DNA from: Crystallibacter sulfonylureivorans_A
GTDB lineage: Bacteria; Actinomycetota; Actinomycetes; Actinomycetales; Micrococcaceae
Direction: 5' to 3'
Length of the DNA: 64,000 nucleotides
Assembly (NCBI RefSeq): GCF_047607445.1
Contig: NZ_JBLKRT010000002.1
Span: forward strand, 124,001 to 188,000
Made by a program: the position numbers and the translations under genes. Shown here one piece after another: positions 58,461 through 64,000 of this stretch. Each line of letters starts with the position of its first letter. Within the stretch, counting starts at the first letter, position 1. The notes under the pieces were generated by a model. It was given only the letters and a program-made list of their open reading frames with translations, searched no databases and was not told the origin of the DNA.

Positions 58461-59777
58461 TTAGCGGGCCAGCTGCTGGGTGTCGGATGTCCCGGAAGCC
58501 CCGGCGTTGGCCTGCTCCGCCACCCAGTTCCCCACCAGCGACAGCAGTTCGGCATCCACCGGCTCGCGGATCTGCCGCTTGTAGTCGGAGAGGGTCGGCG
58601 CCTTCGGGTCGCGCCGCAGCAGGTGCGAGAGGTCCTCGATCGTCCGCGTCGTCACCGGGCCCGGCACGGTGGCCGCGATGAGATTCAGGTCCTCCGGGTC
58701 CACCTGGACGTCCTTGGCACCGGTGATGGCCAGCACGGGCATCTGCAAGCGCTCCAAGTACGGAATCGGGTCGAAGTCGATGAACTCCCGCTGCCAGAGT
58801 GCGTTGATTTTGCGCCCCTGCATCCGCACCACGTCTTCGGTGGTGGTCCTGATCTTCTCCACCGACTTGGACTGGATGGTGACCAGATCCTTCCGCAGGA
58901 CCTTCAGCAGAAGGCGCACGAACGCCGGCAGCGAGTCGCAGATCTGCGCCGTCTGCCATCTGCCGGTCTCGAAGCCCGTGTGCGCCGAAGTGGAGAGCAG
59001 TACCGTTCCGTCCAGCCGGGTGCCGGGCTCGGCCGCCACGGCAGCTGCGTGGTAGCCACCTTCGCTGTGGCCGACCAGGAACACCGGCAGGTCCCCGGCC
59101 TTCTGGGCGACCATCCAGCGGAGGGCGGCAGCGGCGTCGTCAGTGTTCTGCCGGAAACCGGCCGCCAGGAAGGTTCCGTCCGAGGCGCCGGTGCCTCGTT
59201 TGTCGTAGCGCAGCGAGGCGATGCCGCGGTCAGCAAGTTCGCGGGCCAGGTCGCGGCTGATGCCCAGCGGCATCCTCTTGTGGTCGGCGTTCCGGTCAAT
59301 GGGGCCGGAACCGGGCAGGATCAGGGCAGCCCCGCGGACGGTCCCCGCCGGCTTGGCCCAGGTTCCGACCAGCTGCACCGTTCCGGAGGTGAAGCGGACC
59401 TCCTCCTCCGTAACCAGCTGCTCGGCAGGCAGTCCCGCAGCAGCACGGATCCGCGCAGCAACGTCCTCGGCGTCCGACAGCGAGACGACCACCCGGGCGT
59501 ATTTCTGTCCGGACAGGTCCAGCTGGACGGCCGGGGTGCCCCGGCGGGCGACGGCAAGGGTCCTGCCGCGGCCGCGCCACGTACCGATCCTGGTCATGCC
59601 CGGGATCGCCAGACCGGGAGAACGCAGTCCGCGCACGCCGTCGAAAGCATCCGCCAGCACGTCCACCGACGTCACGGACGACAGCGGGAACGTCTGATTC
59701 CCGATCAGTCCGGCTACCTTCTCCATCCGATCGAGCTCCAGCAGAACCTCGTTGTTCCCTACCCGTATCGTCGCCAT
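58461..59777 (-). CDS. alpha/beta hydrolase with an N-terminal extra domain
   Basis: This 438-residue protein has an N-terminal domain (about 1-105) with beta-rich pattern IRVGNNEVLLELDRMEKVAGL and VDVLADAFDGVRG, resembling a small PH-like fold. The hydrolase domain has ALILPGSGPIDRN, SLRYDKRGTGASDG, the nucleophile elbow GHSEGGY, ITGAKDVQVDPED for the acid and IEDLSHLLR for His. Such proteins are annotated as dienelactone-hydrolase-like or S9-like; the substrate is unknown. It is divergent from a helix-turn-helix regulator. Confidence 0.8.
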   Translation of the reverse strand: MATIRVGNNEVLLELDRMEKVAGLIGNQTFPLSSVTSVDVLADAFDGVRGLRSPGLAIPGMTRIGTWRGRGRTLAVARRGTPAVQLDLSGQKYARVVVSLSDAEDVAARIRAAAGLPAEQLVTEEEVRFTSGTVQLVGTWAKPAGTVRGAALILPGSGPIDRNADHKRMPLGISRDLARELADRGIASLRYDKRGTGASDGTFLAAGFRQNTDDAAAALRWMVAQKAGDLPVFLVGHSEGGYHAAAVAAEPGTRLDGTVLLSTSAHTGFETGRWQTAQICDSLPAFVRLLLKVLRKDLVTIQSKSVEKIRTTTEDVVRMQGRKINALWQREFIDFDPIPYLERLQMPVLAITGAKDVQVDPEDLNLIAATVPGPVTTRTIEDLSHLLRRDPKAPTLSDYKRQIREPVDAELLSLVGNWVAEQANAGASGTSDTQQLAR

Positions 59778-59857
59778 TGCGCCTCCCTTCGGATTGTTAT
59801 TGCCTGTCAGTAAGTCGATTCAGCCCGGCCTCTGCGCCGGACAAGAATCATTATTAT

Positions 59858-59881
59858 CAGTTGTGGGAACAATGTCAACTG
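59858..59881. promoter_or_regulatory. inverted repeat CAGTTG-N12-CAACTG between the hydrolase and its regulator
   Basis: The 6-bp arms at 59858-59863 and 59876-59881 sit in an A/T-rich part of the 119-bp divergent gap. TTATTAT and GAATATTAG flank it as candidate -10 boxes. The layout fits repression of both genes by the regulator at 59897. Confidence 0.5.
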
Positions 59882-59896
59882 TGAGAATATTAGGTC

Positions 59897-60439
59897 ATGT
59901 CCCCCTCACCGAGCGCCGACCTGATCCTGCACCCGGTACGGCTGCGCATTGTGCAGTCGCTGCTGGGAGAGCGCGAATTGACTACGGCGGAGATCTCCGC
60001 GGAGCTGCCGGACGTCCCTACCGCGACCCTCTATCGGCACATTGGCACACTGGCCAAGGCCGGGGTATTGGCGGTGACCCAGGAACGGCCGGTCCGCGGC
60101 ACTACCGAACGCACCTATCGGCTGGATGCCACCAAGAGTTCGGTGGAGGGTGATGATTTGGCATCCATGACGGCCGAGGACCACCGCCGAGGCTTCATGG
60201 CCTTCGCGGCCGGACTACTGGACGCCTTCGACCAGTACACCGCGCGGGACACACCGGATCTGGTCCGCGACGGCGCCGGCTACCGGCAGACCGCGCTCTG
60301 GATGACGGACGAGGAGCTGACGGAGTTCTCGGCTGCCATCCGGGCGGCCGCGCAGAAGGCAGCACCCAACGGCCCAGGCGAAGGCCGGCACCGCCGGCTG
60401 TTCTCCACGGTCCTGATCCCCGCAGATCCGCCCGCCTGA
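59897..60439 (+). CDS. ArsR-like helix-turn-helix regulator
   Basis: The 180-residue protein has an N-terminal winged helix (ILHPVRLRIVQSLLGERELTTAEIS, DVPTATLYRHIGTLAKAGVL, TERTYRL) and a helical C-terminal half (GFMAFAAGLLDAFDQYTARD, WMTDEELTEFSAAIRAA). This matches YobV/HTH_20-type regulators often divergent from a hydrolase or transporter gene. It probably represses the adjacent alpha/beta hydrolase. The effector is unknown. Confidence 0.82.
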   Translation: MSPSPSADLILHPVRLRIVQSLLGERELTTAEISAELPDVPTATLYRHIGTLAKAGVLAVTQERPVRGTTERTYRLDATKSSVEGDDLASMTAEDHRRGFMAFAAGLLDAFDQYTARDTPDLVRDGAGYRQTALWMTDEELTEFSAAIRAAAQKAAPNGPGEGRHRRLFSTVLIPADPPA

Positions 60440-60450
60440 CACTCAGCCTG

Positions 60451-60634
60451 TGCTTAGCCGGTGCCCCCTCGCACACCCGAGACCTGCGCCGCGCCGGCAC
60501 CACTCGCGCGCAAAGTCTTGCGCCGCGTGACGGGTGGCTCCGCACCGCCGTCGTGCTTAGCCGGCGCCGTCCCGTACCCGAGGCCACGCCGCGTGACGGG
60601 TGGATCCGCGCCGCCGTCGTGCTTAACCGGCGCC
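60451..60634. repeat. tandem repeats of the VOC gene 3' end
   Basis: A 47-base unit at 60522-60568 recurs at 60588-60634 (period 66) with three mismatches. Both copies start GCCGCGTGACGGGTGG and contain GCCGTCGTGCTTA and CCGGCGCC. The right copy includes the stop codon of the VOC gene. A third partial copy TGCTTAGCCGGTGCC is at 60451-60465. Confidence 0.8.
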
Positions 60635-60991
60635 CCAGCAGAAGCAGAACGGGTGGCCCGCAGGGTCGGCGTAGACCTGGAATCCGGAATCCGCCGCCGC
60701 GTCGTCCGCGGGTTTCAGCAGCTTGGCTCCGAGCGATGTTGCCTGCTCATGGGCTTCAGCCAAGTCGTCAATGTAGAGGTCCAAATGGATTTGCTGCGGC
60801 GCGCCGTCGGGCCATTCCGGCGGGGTGTGGCCGGGAGCCAACTGGAACGCCAGCCTGGGCTCACCGTCCACGAAAACGGTATGCCAGTCGTCGTCCGCCT
60901 TGACTGTCCCGTCCAGCAGGCCTGCCCAGAAGCTGCTCTCCGCGTCCAGGTCGGCGGCGTCGAACACAATGATGTGACGGTTGATTTTCAT
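60623..60991 (-). CDS. VOC (glyoxalase/bleomycin-resistance fold) protein
   Basis: This 122-residue single vicinal-oxygen-chelate domain has HIIVFDAADLDAESSFWAGLL, QIHLDLYIDDLAEAHEQATSLGAK and VYADPAGHPFCFC. Metal ligand positions of the fold are the H of IHLDL and the late H of GHPFC, but the N-terminal ligand is less clear. No activity can be named. ATG 60991 is at the conserved N-terminus. Its last bases are part of a tandem repeat array. Confidence 0.85.
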   Translation of the reverse strand: MKINRHIIVFDAADLDAESSFWAGLLDGTVKADDDWHTVFVDGEPRLAFQLAPGHTPPEWPDGAPQQIHLDLYIDDLAEAHEQATSLGAKLLKPADDAAADSGFQVYADPAGHPFCFCWGAG

Positions 60992-61141
60992 GCGGCCATC
61001 CTGCCACCGGGTCAGACCGGCGTCTACGGATTCGCACCCACCGGCAGGCACGGACACCGATCTTTGTGCCTCGGTTTGTTACGCCGCATTATTACGGGCC
61101 GCTTGCAGCAGGGGCCGGAAGTGCCGTTTAGTTAGTCGTGA

Positions 61142-61308
61142 CCATCCCGAGCGGCCGAGAGACCTGGATCGACGACGCCGCAGCAACCCTGGTCACCGGA
61201 AGCCATCCCAGACTCCCGGTGATAACGAGGTGACAAGCCACGGGTACGGCCGGCGGAAGCCGGCTGCACGGCTTGAACCGTAGGGTGCTACTGCCAGGAT
61301 CGATGGAG
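61142..61308 (+). ncRNA. SAM riboswitch (S-box, SAM-I type) of ssuBAC with enlarged P3
   Basis: CCATCCCGAGCGGCCGAGAG, ACCTGGATCGACGACGCCGC, AGCAACCCT, AGGGTGCTACTGCCAGG and CGATGGAG show the S-box conserved blocks. Unlike the other two copies, about 80 bases lie between AACCCT and AGGGTGCTA, so P3 is greatly expanded. P1 pairs CCATC (61142-61146) with GATGG (61302-61306). GGAG (61305-61308) overlaps P1 and is the ribosome-binding site for ATG 61316, so SAM binding should hide it. Confidence 0.87.
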
Positions 61309-61315
61309 TGATCCC

Positions 61316-62152
61316 ATGACTGCAGTCCTGTCGTCCCGCCATGCGGCTCCCGCTTCCGCTGAACCGTCTGCAGCTTCCGGTTCGGCACTGGCTGTCTCTT
61401 TCCGCGGCCTGAACCGTACCTTCGGCAAGGGCGCGAACGCCCACACCGTGCTGCGCGACGTGAACTTCGAGGTCCGTCCCGGCGAGGTACTGGCCATCCT
61501 GGGCCCGTCCGGCTGCGGCAAGTCCACCTTGTTGCGTGCCACCGCAGGCCTCGACGCACCCAGTGCCGGCAGCGTGGACATCGACGGCGCGCCGGTCCAG
61601 GGCATTGATTCCCGCTGCGCGGTCGCGTTCCAGGAACCGCGATTGCTGCCGTGGCACACCCTGCAGGCCAACGTCGCCATCGGCCTGCCCAAGGCTTCGA
61701 GCGCCAAGCAGGGCAAGTCCAAGGTGGCCCGGTTGCTGGAACTCGTGGGCCTGGACAAGTTCGCCAAGCACCGCCCGCGCGAAGTCTCCGGCGGCATGGC
61801 GCAGCGAGCCTCGCTGGCACGCGCCTTGGCCCGCAACCCAGGGGTGCTCCTGCTGGACGAACCGTTCGGCGCACTGGACGCGCTGACCCGGATCAAGATG
61901 CAGGATCTGCTGCTGGACATCCACGCGGCAGAACCCACCACCGTGCTGCTGGTAACCCACGATGTTGACGAAGCCCTGCAGTTGGCAGACCGGATCATCC
62001 TGCTCGGCAAGGAAGAAGGGCGCGAGCACGACGGCGCCACGATTGTGCGCACTGTAAACGTTCCCGGCACCCGCCCGCGGGACCGCGGTTCGGTGGAGCT
62101 GGCCCGAATGCGCCGCTCCCTGCTCGAAAGCCTCGGCGTGGACGGCCATTAG
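61316..62152 (+). CDS. ssuB: sulfonate ABC importer ATPase
   Basis: This 278-residue ATPase of the SsuB/TauB nitrate-sulfonate family has Walker A GPSGCGKST, the Q-loop VAFQEPRLLPWHTL typical of this branch, the signature VSGGMAQRASLARAL, Walker B LLLDEPFGALDALTR and the switch VTHDVDEAL. An N-terminal Ala/Ser tail of about 25 residues precedes the fold. ATG 61316 is seven bases after GGAG in the riboswitch P1. It is first of ssuB-ssuA-ssuC. Confidence 0.9.
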   Translation: MTAVLSSRHAAPASAEPSAASGSALAVSFRGLNRTFGKGANAHTVLRDVNFEVRPGEVLAILGPSGCGKSTLLRATAGLDAPSAGSVDIDGAPVQGIDSRCAVAFQEPRLLPWHTLQANVAIGLPKASSAKQGKSKVARLLELVGLDKFAKHRPREVSGGMAQRASLARALARNPGVLLLDEPFGALDALTRIKMQDLLLDIHAAEPTTVLLVTHDVDEALQLADRIILLGKEEGREHDGATIVRTVNVPGTRPRDRGSVELARMRRSLLESLGVDGH

Positions 62153-62253
62153 GCTGCCCTCTCCACCCTCAAGCATTTCCCGGGCCGCCTGCGCCCAAAC
62201 CACCCGTAACCGCGGAGCTTCTCCTGCTTCGTGCACCGTTCGAAGGGACCACC

Positions 62254-63297
62254 ATGTCTATTGCCCGCCGTTTCTCCCGCCGCTCGATCCTGGGCGCGGC
62301 CGCCGTCGCCGCCACCGCCTCGCTGGCACTGACCGGCTGCGTTGCCGGTGAAGATTCTGAAGCCACCGCAGCCGAGGGCACCGGCGATGGTGTGCTCAAC
62401 ATCGACTTCGCCACCTACAACCCGCTGAGCCTGATCATCAAGGAAAAGGGTTGGCTGGAGGCCACCTTGGCCGATGACGGCGTCGAGGTGAACTGGCTGC
62501 AGTCGGCCGGTTCCAATAAGGCCAACGAGGCGCTGCGCTCCGGCGCCGTCGACGTCGGATCCACCGCCGGTTCCGCGGCGCTGCTGGCCCGTGCCAACGG
62601 TTCGCCGATCAAGGCCATCAGCCTCTACTCGCAGCCGGAATGGGCCGCGCTGGTCACGCTGCCCGATTCCGGAATCGACTCGGTCGAGGACCTCAAGGGC
62701 AAGTCGGTGGCTGCTACCAAGGGCACCGACCCCTACTTCTTCCTGCTGCAGTCGCTGGAAGAGGCCGGCCTCTCCGCCGACGACGTCACCGTGGAGAACC
62801 TGCAGCACGCCGACGGTCTGACCGCGCTGAAGCAGGGCTCGGTTGACGCCTGGTCCGGACTGGACCCGATCATGGCCGGCGCCGAAAAGGACGGCGCCGA
62901 GCTGTTCTACCGGAACCTGGACTTCAACACCTACGGCTTCCTGAACGCCACCGAATCCTTTTTGGAGGAAGAGCCGGAGCTCGCGCAGGCCGTGGTCAAC
63001 GCCTACGAGAAGGCCCGCGCCTGGGCCGCCGAAAACCCGGAGGAAACCGCCCAGATCCTCGCTGACGTCGCCGGCCTGGACCTTGAGGTTGCCACCAAGG
63101 TGATCACCGAGCGCAGCAACCTGGACGTGGAAGCGGCTCCGGGCGAGAAGCAGCGCGCCGTACTGGAGAAGGTCGGCCCGGCGTTCGTCGAGACCGGCGA
63201 TGTGAAGAGCCAGGCCGACATCGACGAAGCGCTGGCCACCCTGCTGGATGACTCCCTGGTGAAGAAGGCCGATGCGTCGGCCATCAAGGAATCCTAA
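62254..63297 (+). CDS. ssuA: sulfonate ABC importer binding protein
   Basis: This 347-residue aliphatic-sulfonate binding protein of the SsuA/TauA family has a Tat-like RRFSRRSILG followed by the lipobox LTGC, so it is probably a lipoprotein. The mature part has FATYNPLSLIIKEKGWLE, SAGSNKANEALRSGAVDVGSTAGSAALLARANGSPIKAI (in pieces), and KGTDPYFFLLQSLEEAGL. The stop TAA overlaps the ATG of ssuC by one base. Confidence 0.9.
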   Translation: MSIARRFSRRSILGAAAVAATASLALTGCVAGEDSEATAAEGTGDGVLNIDFATYNPLSLIIKEKGWLEATLADDGVEVNWLQSAGSNKANEALRSGAVDVGSTAGSAALLARANGSPIKAISLYSQPEWAALVTLPDSGIDSVEDLKGKSVAATKGTDPYFFLLQSLEEAGLSADDVTVENLQHADGLTALKQGSVDAWSGLDPIMAGAEKDGAELFYRNLDFNTYGFLNATESFLEEEPELAQAVVNAYEKARAWAAENPEETAQILADVAGLDLEVATKVITERSNLDVEAAPGEKQRAVLEKVGPAFVETGDVKSQADIDEALATLLDDSLVKKADASAIKES

Positions 63298-64000
63298 TGA
63301 CTCACCTCGGCAACCCCGGCGCCACCGGCAACAGCGTTTACGCCACCAGCCAGCAAGGCCTGGCAGCTTCCGGCGTCCTCAAGACCGCGGCAGACGGACC
63401 GGGCCAGGGCGGCCCCGCGCCGGAACAGCGCCCCGCCAACGGCCGGTCCGCGGCTGGCGTGCTGGGCAACGGCTGGGCCCGCCTGCTGCTGGGCCTGCTG
63501 CTGCCGGCGGCCGTGCTGGCGGCATGGCAGTGGAGCACCTCGGCCGGGTTGTTCAGCTCGGTGCAGTTGCCGGCCCCCGGGGCAGTCATCGAGGCCGCGG
63601 TGGACCTGCTCCAGCGCGGCGAACTGGCCCAGCACATGGCCATCTCCACCCAGCGGGTGCTGCTCGGGTTCGCCTTCGGCGCCGCCCTGGGCCTGGTCTT
63701 CGGCGTACTGATCGGCCTGTCCAAGGTGGCCGATGTGCTGCTCTCCCCCACTATCGGCGCGCTGCGTGCCGTGCCGTCGCTGGCGTGGGTGCCGCTGCTG
63801 ATCCTGTGGATGAAGATCGGCGAGGACTCCAAGGTCACGCTGATCCTGATCGGCGCGTTCTTCCCGGTGTTCACCACCGTCTCGCTGGCGCTGCGCCATG
63901 TGGACAAGAATCTGGTGGAAGCCGGCCGCGCATTCGGGCTGAAGGGCGTGAAGCTGCTGACCACCGTGCAGCTGCCGGCAGTGGTGCCAGCCGTGTTCTC
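63297..64000 (+). CDS. ssuC: sulfonate ABC importer permease (3' end outside window)
   Basis: About 234 codons are visible and the frame is open to the right edge. A polar N-terminal tail of about 55 residues (Gly/Ala/Gln/Pro-rich) precedes the first helix WARLLLGLLLPAAVLAAWQW. The permease core shows LPAPGAVIEAAVDLL, STQRVLLGFAFGAALGLVFG, the GALRAVPSLAWVPLLILWMKIGE segment in pieces and a LVEAGRAFGLKGVKLL coupling loop. The gene begins at ATG 63297, coupled to ssuA. It completes the importer. Confidence 0.9.
   Translation, partial: MTHLGNPGATGNSVYATSQQGLAASGVLKTAADGPGQGGPAPEQRPANGRSAAGVLGNGWARLLLGLLLPAAVLAAWQWSTSAGLFSSVQLPAPGAVIEAAVDLLQRGELAQHMAISTQRVLLGFAFGAALGLVFGVLIGLSKVADVLLSPTIGALRAVPSLAWVPLLILWMKIGEDSKVTLILIGAFFPVFTTVSLALRHVDKNLVEAGRAFGLKGVKLLTTVQLPAVVPAVF

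Noticed and set aside
57819..59813. Plus-strand open frame across the CoA-binding and hydrolase genes
   Set aside because: Crosses two real genes and a long palindrome; composition typical of an antisense shadow.

Overview
The window is GC-rich chromosomal DNA from an actinobacterium, most likely Arthrobacter or a close Micrococcaceae relative. This rests on codon and GC character, the order SRP RNA-dnaX-recR-aspartokinase, a corynebacterial-type internal start in the aspartokinase gene, purS-purQ-purL, DUF1206 and DUF1990 proteins, and actinobacterial SAM riboswitches. No phage, integrase, plasmid or CRISPR locus is visible. This is a genus-level guess from sequence reading, not from a search.

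Layout. 1-3.4 kb: the end of a 2-oxoglutarate/Fe(II) oxygenase gene, an MpaB-type (DUF2236) protein, a small winged-helix regulator with a membrane protein, and tRNA-Ser(GGA). 3.6-9.9 kb: a terpene-cyclase-like protein, SRP RNA, dnaX, recR and a hydrolase. 10-14.2 kb: a GntR regulator divergent from an ehuBCDA-type ectoine/amino-acid ABC importer. 14.6-17.3 kb: aspartokinase, two small paralogous proteins and an OhrR-like regulator. 17.4-22.5 kb: a large secreted subtilase, a conserved protein of uncertain function, and a lipoprotein resembling the Streptomyces subtilisin inhibitor. 22.5-33.7 kb: two LysR/MHS-transporter modules, one with an FAD aromatic hydroxylase, flanking purSQL. 33.9-37.8 kb: a PaoABC-type molybdenum aldehyde oxidoreductase. 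38.2-42.9 kb: a nucleoside salvage operon (nucleoside hydrolase, MFS carrier, ribokinase) divergent from its LacI regulator across a near-perfect operator. 43-47.3 kb: assorted single genes (SDR, phosphotransferase-fold protein, ABM monooxygenase, DUF1990, MmcQ, DUF1206).

47.4-64 kb is a sulfur-acquisition region. It holds metNIQ, a DszA/NtaA-type flavin monooxygenase, an APC permease, two DszC/SfnB-type acyl-CoA-dehydrogenase-fold monooxygenases, and ssuB-ssuA-ssuC running off the right edge. Four transcription units here each begin with a SAM-sensing RNA: three S-box (SAM-I type) and one SAM-IV type. SAM would therefore switch off methionine import, organosulfur desulfurisation and sulfonate import together. 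The metN leader also carries a ten-codon upstream ORF whose stop overlaps the metN start, and the ssuB aptamer has a greatly enlarged P3 arm. An alcohol dehydrogenase, a CoA-binding protein, an alpha/beta hydrolase with a divergent regulator and a VOC protein sit among these units.

The intergenic DNA holds two dispersed families. One is a REP-like element (GGTGGTCGACCA, then a GC hairpin, then GGAGACC) at four loci with compensatory stem changes. The other is a set of long palindromes with about 22-bp arms at three loci, whose arms share a conserved pattern. Several genes also show short tandem duplications at their 3' ends.
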